Origin: Buddleja alternifolia
Taxonomy: Eukaryota > Streptophyta > Magnoliopsida > Lamiales > Scrophulariaceae
Assembly (NCBI GenBank): GCA_019426215.1
Contig: CM033408.1
Coordinates: forward strand, 27,755,953-27,819,952
DNA length: 64,000 bases
Direction of reading: 5' to 3'
In this document: positions 22,867 through 34,668 of the stretch, one piece after another
How positions within the stretch are numbered: position 1 is the first letter of the stretch
Layout of the letters: every line of letters starts with the position of its first letter
The notes under the pieces: generated by a model
Told to the model about the DNA's origin: nothing
Databases searched by the model: none
What the model saw: the letters and a program-made list of their open reading frames with translations, nothing else
Program-made: the position numbers and the translations under genes

Positions 22867-24443
22867 AGGGATAATTACACTGGGGGTCCTGAGGTAAGGC
22901 CTAATTACAGTCTAATTCCATAAATTACAAGTAACATCCCAGGTTTTCATGTATTAATGTAAAAATGGATGGGAAGTGTCAAAAGACTAAAATTCCCTTA
23001 TGGAATATTTAAAAAAAATTATTAAAAAATCGAATTACGATATTGCCCCTTTACATCTCTAGATTTACTTCTAATACCAATTTTAAAATAAAAAATTAAA
23101 CTTAAAAGAAAAATACTTATATATATGTATATATATGTATTTATTATCTTACAAATTGCTTGTGTGTGAATGAGCGTGTGTGTGCATGCGACTCTGTGTG
23201 TGTGTGTGTAATTGTGTATGTGTGTGTGTGTGACTGTGTGCGTGCATGTGTGTAATTGTGTGTGTATGCGTATCTGCGTGGGGGTGGGGTAGAGAAGACG
23301 ACACTGTTCCCCACCCCCCTTTTTTTTCTTTTACCTTTTCTTTTTTATTTATTTATAAAGTAATATATTAATAAGTAATTTATTTTAGAAATTAAGTTTA
23401 TTAAAATACAATTTTTTAATTTATTTATAAATTTCATAAATTAATTTAAAATATAAAATTTTATATTATATAATCTAAACTATTATATACTAATTTAATT
23501 AAAAGATTAAAAATGATATTTTACACATAATTTTTTTATTATAATTTGAATAATTTATAATTTTTATATTTTGTTGAAAATAATTTTTAATTATAAATAA
23601 TTATTTGAATACTTTACATACACATATTACATATAACACCTATCCTTTTACAAAACATTACAAATAACACCAAAAGGGTATAATTGTCCGAGAAAAATTG
23701 GGTCCTCAAGTCCAGAAAAAGTCGGGGGTATTATTGGAAGTTCATCAAAAAAATTGATGGTGCCCTACTGAAACCCTAATGGAAGGTGCCAAATGTTAGA
23801 CGGAATAAACGGCTTGAATGTTTTTTTTTTTTAGGTGAAAAGTAATTACTTTTATATACCCCAGCAAACTCAATCAACTCATACAAAGCATACAAGGGAG
23901 ATAATTATTTATCAAGCCTTGGTGCTCATAACAACTATCAAAATAGCAACATTAATCTAACTAGGAAACAAAACAAGCTATTCTAAAATAGAATCAATAT
24001 ACTCTGCATCCCTTTGCCTCAATCTGCTCTGTCTGGCTCCTGCAATTTTCAATGAGATCTCCATCTTCAAGATGTAAAACACAACTTCACTAGTTCTTTC
24101 TTGTTGCTGAAAGATGCACTTATTCCTTTCCTCCCAAGTTTTATTAATCACCCCTACTACCCCAGCAGTAACAACATTCTGTCTGCATTTCCAGGTTTTG
24201 AATGCGTATTTTAGCCAATTCACCCACCTATTAAATTGAAAAGGCCAATTAGTGACCTTGAGCCACTGCATAACCCTGCATAGTAGCTCTTGCACCCATT
24301 CACAAGCAAGGAACAAGTGATCAATGGATTCCATCTCTACTCCACACAAAACACAATGACAATCAACAACTTGTAATTTATGGAATTAGGGGATATTTTT
24401 TGTAATTAAGCCTTACCTCATAACCCCTAATGTAATTATCCCT
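22867..24443. mobile_element. GGGATAATTACA inverted-repeat element with nested LINE
   Basis: The left end AGGGATAATTACA (22867) is the exact reverse complement of the right end TGTAATTATCCCT (24443). CTGAGGTAAGGC on the left also pairs with CTTACCTCA on the right. The interior holds AT-rich noncoding DNA and a TG-rich microsatellite (about 23155-23280). A LINE fragment sits in the right part. Without the LINE the element is about 1.0 kb. The family is common in some dicots; no transposase is present. Confidence 0.75.
23822..24370 (-). pseudogene. 5'-truncated LINE with RT zinc-binding domain
   Basis: LINE reverse transcriptases of plants often end in a zinc-binding domain (zf-RVT). The open frame 24349-23978 and its upstream extension encode CVLCGVEMESIDHLFLAC, the conserved C-x2-C...H-x4-C core. 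It is followed by a Trp-rich helix region (WVNWLKYAFKTWKC) and a short tail ending in ILE. On the plus strand the copy begins with a T run (23821-23832), which is the poly(A) tail of the minus-strand LINE. Only the last 550 bp are present, which is typical 5' truncation. No clear target duplication was read. Confidence 0.8.
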
Positions 24444-25880
24444 ATATATATAGGGCAGGCGATAATCAATTTTGATGTATGATATGAAATTTCTGCTCAG
24501 CTATTCTATTTATCAATTAATTTAGGGCATTAAACATTTATCAGCTAATTATTTAATCGATGTCTGTTCTTAGTATAACATCCTGCATCCAAAAAGCTTT
24601 TGATTTCACAGAAATTTTAACATTTTGTACCGACATTTTATTGTCATTTACGACTAATACTTTCATTGCATTTTATTTTGTACCGATCGACTAATACTCA
24701 ACGAAATACCAAACTCATAGAAATAAAAATTGAATTCTGACCCATAATTTTTGTAATGTTGCAACTCATGTCAGATAATCTAACAGCTGAATATGTTTGG
24801 TGGATGGAAAAAAACCCCATTTGTACTAAATGTTAATTAATCAAACATGAGACACGTTTATTTGTACTTACATCAAACCTTAATTATGATAGATTGTGTA
24901 ATTGTCTCTTAGACTATATTATATTTTCACAAGTGCATATCACATTTTTATATATTTTGGCCATTTCAATCTATATATATAGACAAATATATACAAATGT
25001 TGGACTAGTTTGTCAACTAAATTTATTTAAAGGTATTTTCTCCTCTTTTCATCCAAGGAATATTATTCGCCACTAACATAGAAAATCTACATATATCAAT
25101 ATATAGATATTCATTATTTAAATAAGTGTAGTTATTCATTATCTTATCCAGAATCAAGAAAATATTGCATGCGGACGAGGTGGATGAGTTGAAATTCAAC
25201 TTCATATAAATATATGATTTTATCTATATGTGATTATTATTATTATTATTTAATTATTTAATGCCCATTAAGTATAATTTGATGGAATATAGTGTTTAAT
25301 TTAATAAAAATTATTAAAATTAATGAATAAATAAACTAACTCTTAAGGAATGATTAATAAAAATAAAAGAAACTATATATGAAACTTAAACTTATTACAA
25401 TTAGAAATCTCCCCTAATAAAAACTTTCTAATTCATATCAATTAAGAAAAATCAAGCGTGTTATCGCAATGGATGGAGTACAACGAAATTTTTTATGTGA
25501 ACCACAATGGGAGCTTTAGGGAAATAGCCTCAAATTGGCTCTTGTTTTAACCACTAGCCCTCTTCTTTAATGCACAGTACTTGACTCATTCTTTTTAATT
25601 GCAAATGGGTGCCTTTCTTTTTAAAGACTTATAAAATGAACCATATAAAAATATTTTTTACAAAAGTAATCTAAATATACCAAATAAACAGTATTACTTA
25701 ATTTTTATCACTTAACAAGTTAAGTATTCTATTCTAAAATTCTCATGTAGCGGGTTATTTCGAAAATTCGACTGCTTCATCAACGAAGACTTATGTTGGA
25801 CAAAGGTGAATTACCTATCTTACACTTTTGAACTCCAAAATATATTCCTAACTTATTTAATGATTTAAACTCAGGAACAC
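24444..25880. other. AT-rich intergenic DNA, no gene recognised
   Basis: Short open frames here show no family resemblance. TA and ATT runs are frequent (for example 25230-25255). The end of the integrated pararetrovirus probably lies between 25700 and 25880, but the junction is not marked by any repeat I can see. Confidence 0.5.
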
Positions 25881-25881
25881 T

Positions 25882-25893
25882 GCTCTGATACCA
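25882..25893 (-). promoter_or_regulatory. tRNA-Met primer-binding site of the pararetrovirus
   Basis: The minus strand reads TGGTATCAGAGC, complementary to the 3' end of plant initiator tRNA-Met, which caulimovirids use to start reverse transcription. It lies downstream of the viroplasmin gene, promoter and leader in the viral direction, exactly where the family has it. Confidence 0.85.
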
Positions 25894-25993
25894 AATTGCT
25901 TGTAAGATGGGGGGAATTATCCCGCACATTTTGTCTCTCGATACCAGATTGCTTGCACACTGGGGGAATTATCCCGCACATTTTGTCTCCCGA
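25886..25993 (-). repeat. 52-bp tandem duplication spanning the primer site
   Basis: Two adjacent copies run from about 25886 to 25938 and from 25939 to 25993. Both contain GATACCA-ATTGCTTG followed by GGGGGAATTATCCCGCACA. The second copy keeps TGGTATC but diverges in the rest of the primer site. Confidence 0.85.
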
Positions 25994-26302
25994 CCAGTAT
26001 ACACCGAGAAGCTAAACAAAATCTTCCCAAAGCAATGTCAGAGATTATTGAAAACAAGAATTTGTACAGCAGAAATATTTTTTTGGGACGATGAAAGGGC
26101 AGAAGGTTACTGCAATTAATCATCATTTTTTATTTTTTATTTGGTTTTTGAGCATTTTTAATGTTTTTATGTTTTTTGAGCATGAGAGAATCATAACATT
26201 TTTAAATAGTAGGGGAATCCCGTCCCTAGGGGTAAACTACTCGCTATGCATATTAATAAAGCATAAAAACTTACAAGAAATTTTTGCACTCAAAGTAGTT
26301 AT

Positions 26303-26407
26303 TTTATTACAGAGAAAAGTTGTGAGACTCTCTAGCAACCAAGAAGTGTGGGTTGGAGAGTGTTAAGGTGCAAGTTTACAATATGAGAGGTGAGGTCCTT
26401 ATATAGG
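26303..26407 (-). promoter_or_regulatory. Pararetrovirus promoter core: TATA box and poly(A) signal
   Basis: The minus strand has CTATATAAGG (26407-26398), matching the TATA box of caulimovirid pregenomic promoters, and AATAAA (26308-26303) about 90 nt downstream. Caulimovirids place their poly(A) signal shortly after the start site, so that it is bypassed once and used the second time. Transcription would be expected to start near 26370. The leader to the primer site is about 480 nt and the upstream promoter region about 370 nt. Confidence 0.7.
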
Positions 26408-26779
26408 CCTCGGATTTGAAATACAATACAACAAAATGAAAAAAAAAATTATATTCGAAATAGGTTGCAGGTAAAGCTATACAAAGCCTGCAATTATTGT
26501 AGAAATGGACAAACAATGTCCTATTAAAGAAATGCCACAGGTGACAAAAATGAACAGTGAAAATGTACAGGAATCATGCATTATTGAAGCTGAGTGTTAC
26601 TGTAGCTTTTTGTCCAGTTGCTGAATTATTGTCCTGGTAAAACTGGTGAATTTATTGCCTTTGTCTGGAATTCATTGCTTTTTTCCTGATATTGAATTAT
26701 TGCTCCTCTATTTTGGCTTAAACTTTGTCTTCTAGTACGTATCTCGGTTGGTTCCTTCTAGATCTGGATTATACTTGGG

Positions 26780-27621
26780 CTAATATTCCAAACTTGTTAG
26801 AGCTTTCTTTCCTAATATTGTAATCCTATAATGGCATCTGACCCTTGCTGGAATAAAAATACTCTGATGAGGTGCTTGGAAAATGAGCTGAAAATCTGGT
26901 GATAAATCTAAAGATGGTATCATATATTGTCGTTGTGTCCTTCTTTTTCTTTCTAGAGATAGCTTGAGTACGTTTGTGTCTGCTAAGGGATTTATTGCTT
27001 CGTGGCATAGTCTGAACATTTCTGATTTAGCGGTTTCCCAACTTTCATAATTCTCATTAACAGTTATAAAGGAGTGTCCCAATTCTACTCCGGTAGTATC
27101 CCAAATCGGAGGTAAAGATACTACGTCTAAACAAAGATTGAATGCTCCTTGGCTGAACGAAAACTTGACCGTATCTGATATTTGCCTGCCTAAATGTACT
27201 ACTTCATCTGGATCCAATACATATATTTTGGATACAAAACCATAGTCTAATAGCCTTTGTACGCTAATAAAATTATCCATCCTTCTCTAAATATTGATGT
27301 GGCAACATGAATATTTAGCCATGAGAAATATTTGATTGTATAAAATTTTAGTGTTTCTTCCTGGCTAATAGGTTCTCTTTTCCATTGCAATAAATGTGAT
27401 CGGGGCTTTATTCCTTCTATTTGCTGATTGATGATGATTTGAGCCACTTTTAGCATTTTTGCCTAAAAAACGTCTCCTGCTTTTTGCCAAACTATGGGTT
27501 GTATTGCTTCCGATAATGCTAAAACGGTCTGACATGGATCGAAAAAGGTTCGGACAAATTAAAATTAGAAGCATTTATCCTTAATTTGTTTAGGAATCTC
27601 TCTCTCTTTTGGGCTTATAAT
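26780..27621 (-). pseudogene. Pararetrovirus viroplasmin/transactivator, C-terminal part
   Basis: This is the distal part of the viral gene whose proximal part lies at 38331-39026, on the far side of the Athila insertion. The open frame 27280-26780 (166 codons, starting MDNFISVQRLL) is intact. The upstream 340 bp contains stops and a shift but keeps recognisable coding (for example LALSEAIQPIVWQKA near 27510). Caulimovirid viroplasmin forms inclusion bodies and promotes reinitiation on the polycistronic RNA. Placement between the N-terminal part and the promoter is what identifies it; the sequence of this half is itself poorly conserved. The reading phase across the insertion site is compatible with one gene. 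Confidence 0.65.
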
Positions 27622-27626
27622 ATGGG

Positions 27627-28900
27627 TTATCAATTGCTCGACCTCGAGCAATAAGAGCTATAGGATAGGAAAAACATCATCAAACATGGGAGAAACAAAA
27701 AGAAAAACTACCTAACTCACTTTCGTGAAGTACACGGTTGCATTTAGCGAATGCAACAAGCCTTTGAACAGTTGAGTTACCTCAAAGGACGAGTTATAGT
27801 CTCGTGAGGGTTTGCATACGATATACCCACAAAATTGAAAGATTTTCAACCACAATCGATCAACGCAAATGATATGATTAATAATAAAGCAATGGCATGA
27901 ATTCATCTGTTTAAGCTCAAAATTACATATATATACACGTCACATACTTGCTCACGTTACGCTTTAACCTTGAAAAGATAATCCTAAGGGTGTAGTGTAA
28001 TAAATCTAAAGTATTATAGTCGAGTGGCATTCTTACCATTTTTCAAGCATTAATCCCATATCTATCAACTTTCAATTAGTCACAAGGCATGAGAATTGAA
28101 GAAAACTTCATAGCCACTTAAAATTCATCACTTTATCCACTTTAGGCTTTAACTTATGCAACTTTCAACTCAAAACATTAGAGGCTAGACCATGTGCAAT
28201 GTTCGGTTCTCTTAGCCTTTCTATGACACCCTTGTAACGAGCTTTGAGCCAATAACTCCCAAATTGGACGGCTTTAGGGTATTAAGTGTAGAGACACTCC
28301 TAAGGGTTTAGTTGCTCGAGTGTCAAAGGCCACAAAACCAAACTAGGTCCTTATTCACTTTACACTTGCATTGTCTTGAGCGTAGCTCAAATTAGCATAA
28401 TAATACAATTTCTAGGCATGGTACTCTTCGCCCCCAGTATCTATTAAGCCTGACTTTTGCACTCATACCAATGTTCAACCTCTTTCATTATTGTTAAGCA
28501 TACAAAGTTAACATTCTCAACTCATAACACAAGTGAAACATCTAAGTTAATATTTCGGGGAAGAAGCCTTCAAGTGTTTCAAAATGGTTGTCCACTCAAC
28601 TCCTCTACCCTCAACTTATGTGCGCATGTGAATCATCTTAAGGACAATCTAATCTTGTTTAGGGTCCCTCGAGCAAGGAAACGATGTGTATAGTTCATTA
28701 AAGTCCAAATTGATAAAGAAAACATGCCATTGATTCAACTTAATCAATCTCAATGCATTAATTGAAGGGTTTACAATCCTACCAAAAAAAAAATTTAGAT
28801 GCTTAGAAATGTGCACACTATCACATGTAGAGGTACAGCAGTCTCCCCCCCTCCCCCCAAACTTGGAACGAACATTGTCCCCAATGTTCGAAAATAAAAG
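27627..28900 (-). other. 3' noncoding region of the Athila-like element
   Basis: The minus strand leaves the extra ORF through GGGGACAATGTTCG and a GGGGGG run (28842-28860), a landmark of the 3' part of such elements. It then carries about 1.2 kb of noncoding DNA. It ends with an imperfect 20-bp palindrome, ATTGCTCGA-C/C-TCGAGCAAT (27631-27650), directly before TGATAA and the viral flank. Confidence 0.6.
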
Positions 28901-29228
28901 AGGAGAGTACACATCACCATAATGGGATGCTGAAAAGTAAACCCGAGTTGTCCAATCAGAGTCTGTCCAAAGCTTGGCAACAGCTACTCGGGCGGAAGAA
29001 AGCCTCACACGTGGGTATCCACTACAAAATGAAAATGTGCTAGCCATACGAAACGGGTAAGCATAGCATATATTCGATAAACGCAACATGCAACACAATA
29101 TACATCAACAATAAACCAAACATGCATCGAATATATAAAAGGCTAAACATATCTAAAACAATCATCCACAAATAACAAACCAAAAATAAACATCTAACAA
29201 CAAAAACAGGAAATAGAACAAAACAAGT

Positions 29229-30527
29229 CTAATCGCCAAACAAGGCGTCCAAATCATCATCATCATCACCCCCACCGCCCGGTGCGGGCTCATCATCTAC
29301 TCTCCCCACTAGATCGTCCACATCTGTCATATCATCCGGAGGAGGGTCGAAGTGTGGAGGAAAGCCCCGAGGGTCGGGATACACAAAGGGGCCACGTCCC
29401 ACATAAGCATCCTGAGCCATGGCAACCTGACGGGTGTAAGCACAGCTGGTTCGGATCATGTCCTCGAATCGGCTCATCCGCTGATCAAAATGTACACGCA
29501 TCTGATCCATCGTGTCCCTCAAAGAGTCCATATCGAGCGTGGCGGTATGGCTGGATCCGGTCTTCTGAGTAGAAAAAGACTGAGGGCAAGACCGAGTGGA
29601 GGAAGTCGGAGGAGCACAGGCGTCAGCCTCAGGAAATGAGAAGGGCGTACCAGCCCGATCTGTACCCTTGTTCGGGAAAGCCTCAACCTTGGCGGTCGAG
29701 CAGAGGGCTGTAATCAGTGAGGGAAACATCATAAGGTTCTTCTTTGTGATAGTTGAATCCCCTCGCTTTCTCTTATTCTCTGTAGGGTGGCTCAATGGGT
29801 TCAACTCGATGCCCAACTTCCAAATGTGTCCTAATAGCATCTGGTGAATCAGCCCCGCAAAATTAATCCTCTCCCGGGTCATGATGGAGAAGATGAGCAA
29901 ACACCTCTCTCTGTTCACCTCAGAACGGTTGCCACTCGGAATAAGATTGAATCAGATGAAATTGAACTAGAATGTGGCCTCGGGGCATAGAAAACGACGG
30001 GGCAAGTGGGCATCCCATTCTGGCCATGTCGTGCCAGGTATAGCTATTATCGCAAGAATATCTTCCAATGGCATGGTGAAATTCCCGTCGGGTCTGTGAG
30101 CCGCCCGATACTCGCACTGCTGAGGAATGGGTATCTCGAGGCACTCACTGATATTCCTAGCAGCGAAGTCTAAGGTCACATCCCGAAAGTATACCTTAAC
30201 TGCATAGTTGCCCACCCTGCCCTCAATACTCGAAAAGGCCCCGGCACTGTAAAACTCTTGAACCCACGAGACTCTAATAAGCTCAAGTGGTCCGCGGAAG
30301 CAAGTGAGATGGTGAAAATCTATGAGGGCTTGTACCGAAGCCCGTCCTCGGATATCAAAGGGCTTCTCTTTCATAAGAATCCGACCTTGAATGGCATGAT
30401 AAATCTTCACCACATCTGGGTGTAAGAACCGGTTGGCAAGAGGAGGTGCTACGACGGTGGGCTCGGGAGCGTTAGAAGAGCCCTCCCCTACCTTCTTCTT
30501 TACCTTTGACTGTGCTTGCTTAGGCAT
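29229..30527 (-). pseudogene. Extra ORF downstream of pol, putative plant transposon protein
   Basis: It starts at 30527 (MPKQAQSKVKKKVGEGSS) with a basic leader. About 190 residues of a conserved retrotransposon domain follow (LIDFHHLTCFRGPLELIR, WVQEFYSAG, VRGVTLDF-like and PEWDAHLPRR). This type is often annotated as putative plant transposon protein and sits after pol in Athila-like elements, where an envelope-like role has been suggested. A stop and a frameshift lie at 29967-29919. The frame then continues (29918-29229) with RERINFAGLIHQMLLGHI, a helical part (DSLRDTMDQMRVHFDQRM) and a very acidic tail (GGGDDDDDLDALFGD). The whole would be about 430 residues. Its function is unknown. Confidence 0.75.
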
Positions 30528-31079
30528 TTTTAACACAATTAAATCAGATAACAAATGGGCAGCGTAACGGCGTAATTTGCGCACCAAGTCCTCAACCAAT
30601 CCCGAATTACCACAAACAATCCACAATCACACCCGAATCCGGAAATTCCGCAAACTAAACTGCGCAGTAAGTACCACACACTATACCCAACTAAAATCAC
30701 CCAAAATTTTGCACAAAGAACAACAAGAAGCCCAAATATGTGATTTTCAATCCCAACACTCAACTCCGACCACAAATAATCAACAATATCCGGCCACAAC
30801 TTGACACAAATCGCGAATACAATACCAAAATATAGCCCCACATGGCTTAAATAGGCGGAAATGATATGAGGGTCAAGCTATTCACTCACCTTTGTGAAAA
30901 AAGCTTTTAAGTCGATGGGAATTGAGCCCCAAACCGCGAGGAAGAGACGGAGAGCGACATTGCACGGTGGAGAATCGGCGGAAAGTGACGAGGAAGTCGC
31001 CGGAAGTGTAGATCTGAAGTGGGGGAGAAAGATGATGATGTTTTGACCGAGATGTTGACTGAAATGGAAATTTATACCT

Positions 31080-31445
31080 GAGCGGCGCCTGGGCGTGGGT
31101 ATGACGGTGCCTGGGTGCCGTAAACTGCAATGGAAATTTGACCGTCTGACTTCAGTCCACACCTGGGCGTGGAATATGTGGTGTTCTGGCGCGGTTGGTG
31201 CAGCGCCTAGGCATGGGCAAGACCGCGCTTGGGCACGGTAAACAGAAGCAATGGGTTTTGATATTCGTACCGCGCTTGGGCGCGGACAATATGGTGCCAG
31301 GGCGCAGACTTGAGCGGCGCCTAGGTGTGGGTGGGTCGGCGCCTAGGTGCGACCCACGCCTAGGCGCGGGATGCAGTGAAGAATGTTGAAGATCGAGAAA
31401 TCGGCGCCTAGGCGTGGACCTTACGATGCCTAAGCGTGGCCATCA
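31080..31445. repeat. GC-rich palindromic word array (GGCGCCTAGGCG family)
   Basis: About 12 variants of CGGCGCCTAGGCGTGG occur here at 20- to 40-bp spacing, in the spacer between pol and the extra ORF. The same word occurs six times in the protease linker (about 35315-35470) and six times in the 5' LTR (about 37968-38150) of this element. I see it nowhere else in the window. Confidence 0.85.
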
Positions 31446-31637
31446 GACTGATTGAAGTCCATTTCCTGTGAAAAATAAGAAAAAGAAAAGGCTTAAACAT
31501 AAACTAACACAAACGAAACAAAGAAAACAAAGCAAACTAAACTAAAAACGCAAAAAATACGGGAAAGGAAATAGAGCTTGGGTTGCCTTCCAAGAAGCGC
31601 TAGTTTATAGTCGTTAGCTCGACTCAAGATGAAAAAT

Positions 31638-32802
31638 TATAGAGGATCTCGAAGGAGGATGGACACTTTGTCCCTTGGTCCATCAGTCCCGATATACGGT
31701 TTCAATCGTTGAGCATTGGTCATGAACGTTTGCCCCTTGTCAGTTGTGAGCTCGACGGCATCCGATGGATAGACATGGGAAATCAAGAATGGTCCTGACC
31801 ACAGTGACTTAAGCTTCTCGGGAAAGAGTCAGAGTCGAGAGTTGTAGAGTAGAACTCTCTCTCCTTCATGAAACTCGCGGGGAATGGTGTGCTTGTCGTG
31901 CCACTTTTTGGTGCGCTCCTTGTAAAGTTTAGCATTCTCATAAGTTTGGTAGTGTCATTCCTTGAGCTCATGCAATTGGAGTAATCGATTTGTACCTACA
32001 AGTGTAGAGTCAAAATTTAGAAATTTAATAGCCCAAAAGGCACGATGCTCAAGCTCAATCGGTAGGTGACATGCTTTTCCAAAAACGAGGCGATACGGGG
32101 ACATGCCAATCGGGGTTTTAAATGCTATCCTATAATCCCATAAGGCGTCATCTAGCTTAAAAGACCAATCCTTCCTAGATGTATTAACCACTTTTCAAGA
32201 ATGCGTTTAATCTCCCTATTAGACATCTCCACTTGCTCACTCGTTTGATGGTGGTAGGGATTTGAAGTTTTAGGCCTTACCTTATACTTGTTCAATAAGT
32301 GTTTGAATTGCTTGTTGCAAAAATGGGTGCCCCCGTCGCTAACAATTTCTCTAGGGGTTCCAAAACGAGTGAAAATCCTTTTCCTTAAAAATCGAGTAAC
32401 CACCCGAGCATCGTTAGTGGGTAAAGCCTCAGCTTCAACCCATTTAGAGACGTAGTCAACCGCAACAAAAATATACTCATTGGAACAAAAACTAGGGAAG
32501 GGTCCCATGAAATCAATACCCCAAACATCAAATAATTAACTCTCAAGCATGCTATTCAAGGGCATTTCATGTCTTTTAGAGATATTACCCGTTCGGTGGC
32601 ACCTATCACATGATTGGACATACAAAAATGCATCTTTAGAGAGTGTGGGCCAAAAGAAACCTGATTGAAGCATCTTAGCCACTATTTTAGAAGGCCCAAA
32701 ATGGCCACCTACCGACATGTCATGGCAATGAGCTAGAAGTTGGGTCATCAAATAGAGCAAATAAGTGTTCATCAGGAAACTCTTCTCTAATTGGTGTATC
32801 AT
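31638..32802 (-). pseudogene. Integrase of the Athila-like element, broken
   Basis: Integrase inserts the DNA copy. The zinc region lies at 32740-32590 ([11 protein letters not shown], then CDRCHRTG). The core D, D and E appear in [26 protein letters not shown] and [12 protein letters not shown], all in the frame 32508-32152. The usual Gly before QVE is Glu here. The C-terminal region continues in shifted frames (32191-31955, [15 protein letters not shown]; then near 31840-31690, LTTDKGQTF and ending NDP-like). The pol frame ends at about 31638. Three or more frame breaks are present. Confidence 0.88.
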
Positions 32803-34536
32803 GCAAGTGTTCGGGACTAGGGGCCTCTATCCTAGACAAATGATCGGCGACTACATTCTCTACTCCTTTCTTATCCTTGATTCCGAGGTCAAATTCTTGA
32901 AGTAGTAGAATCCACCTAAGGATTCTAGGTTTAACATCTTTTTTGGCAAGCAAGTACTTTAGTGTGGAGTGATCGGTGTACACAATTACTTTGTTCAAAA
33001 CGAGATAGGCATGGAATTTGTCAAACGCAAATACTATAGCTAGTAACTCTTTTTCAGTGGTTGCATAATTCATTTGTGCATCATTTAGAGTTTTACTACA
33101 ATAATAGATGGTTCGAAATACATTCTCCTTTCATTGGCCAAGTACCGCACCAACAGCGTTGTCACTTGCACCACACATCAACTCGAAGGGCAAGCTCCAA
33201 TCGGAAGGTGCCATGATGGGGGCGGATATCAACCGCTCCTTCAAAGTGAGGAATGCCTACGTACAAGTAGAGTTGAAATCAAACGGTGCATCTTTAACTA
33301 GCAAGTTAGACAATGGTTTCGCAATTTTAGAAAAGTTCAAGATAAACCGCCTATAGAAACCGGAATGCCCAAGGAAACTCCTCACGGCCTTAACCGATGT
33401 GGGAGGGGTAAGCTTCTCAATGACCTCAATCTTGGCTTGGTCCACTTTAATCCCTCTATGAGAGACTTTGTGGCCAAGCACAATCCCTTCCCGGACCATG
33501 AAATGACACTTTTCTCAATTTAAAACAAGATTGGTTTCCTCACAACATTTTAGAACACGAGTCAAATGATCTAGACATGTATCGAAAGATGTTCCAAAAA
33601 CAAAAAAATCGTCCATAAAAATCTCAAGGAATTCCTCAACCATGTCATGGAAAATTGCCATCATGCACCGTTGAAAGGTGGCCGAGGCATTGCACAATCC
33701 AAATGGCATCCTTCTATAAGCAAATGTGTCATAGGGACAAGTGAAAGTGGTTTTCTCTTGGTCCTCGGGGTCTATGGAAATTTGATCATAGCCGGAGTAT
33801 CCATCTAGAAAATAATAACAATCGTGCCCGGCTAACCTTTCGAGCATTTGGTCAATGAAAGGGAGGGGAAGGGGTCCTTACGGGTGACGTCATTTAACTT
33901 ACGATAATCTATGCACACTCGCCACCCGGTAAGCATACGTGTAGGAATTAATTCATCATTTGCATTTTTAATCACAGTTATGCCACCTTTCTTTGGAACT
34001 ACGTGAGTAGGACTTATCCATGCACTATCCGAGATAAGGTAGATTATACCTACGTCGAGTAACTTAATAACCTCTTTCTTGACTACCTCTTGTATTTGTG
34101 GGTTAGACCTCCTTTGTGGTTGACGTGTAGGCTTGGCGGAGTCCTCCATGAGTATCTTGTGCATGCATATAGCCGAGCTAATGCCTTTAATGTCCGCAAT
34201 TGTCCACCCGAAAGCTTTCTTGTTGGCCCTCAAAACCCCCATGAGTTGTTCCTCTTGTTCTCCTGTCAAAGAAGATGAGACAATTAAGGGCAATGTCTTA
34301 TTATCATTTAAGAACACATATTTCAAGTGTAAAGGCAAAGGTTTAAGCTCAAGGGTAGGAGCCTCTTCAATGGAAGGGCAAGGAGGAGCCGAGAGTGATC
34401 TTTCTAGCTTTTTAACCCTCATTACATGATAAAGAGAATGTTTCTCTAAACTAAGGACGGTTGCCAATTGCTCCTTACTTGTCGAATCAACATCCATGGA
34501 ATGCAAAAGGCACATCTCGAGTGGGTCATCTATCAT
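32700..34536 (-). pseudogene. Reverse transcriptase and RNase H, Athila-like, broken
   Basis: The frame 34536-33832 carries the leader (PLPLHLKYVFL), SAWISPTHVVPKKGG and WRVCIDYRKLNDVTRKDPFP. A shift leads into 33847-33515, with FLDGYSGYDQI, FAYRRMPFGLCNA and an intact catalytic FMDD. After a stop near 33514 coding continues (33499-33257, VLGHKVSHRGIKVDQAKIE, SFLGHSGFYRRF). RNase H follows at about 33230-32830 ([42 protein letters not shown]). It has at least three lesions. The catalytic residues that can be checked are present, so inactivation comes from the frame breaks. Confidence 0.9.
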
Positions 34537-34668
34537 GTTTGCCTAAAAAGTCTCACCAATCAAAGTGTTAAATGCATCAATGCTTAAACATGAATCATGA
34601 TCACATGGATGTTTAAGCACTTTAAATACATCAAAAATAACCTTCTCATCACCCACATGAAGAGTAAG

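Noticed and set aside
25882..25893. tRNA-Met 3' end, possible tRNA gene
   Set aside because: Only the last 12 nt match and no cloverleaf can be formed; it is a primer-binding site.
28649..29098. 149-codon open frame on the minus strand
   Set aside because: It sits in the 3' noncoding part of the Athila-like element and has no family resemblance.
29282..29639. Plus-strand open frames of about 95 codons
   Set aside because: They are complements of the extra ORF of the Athila-like element.
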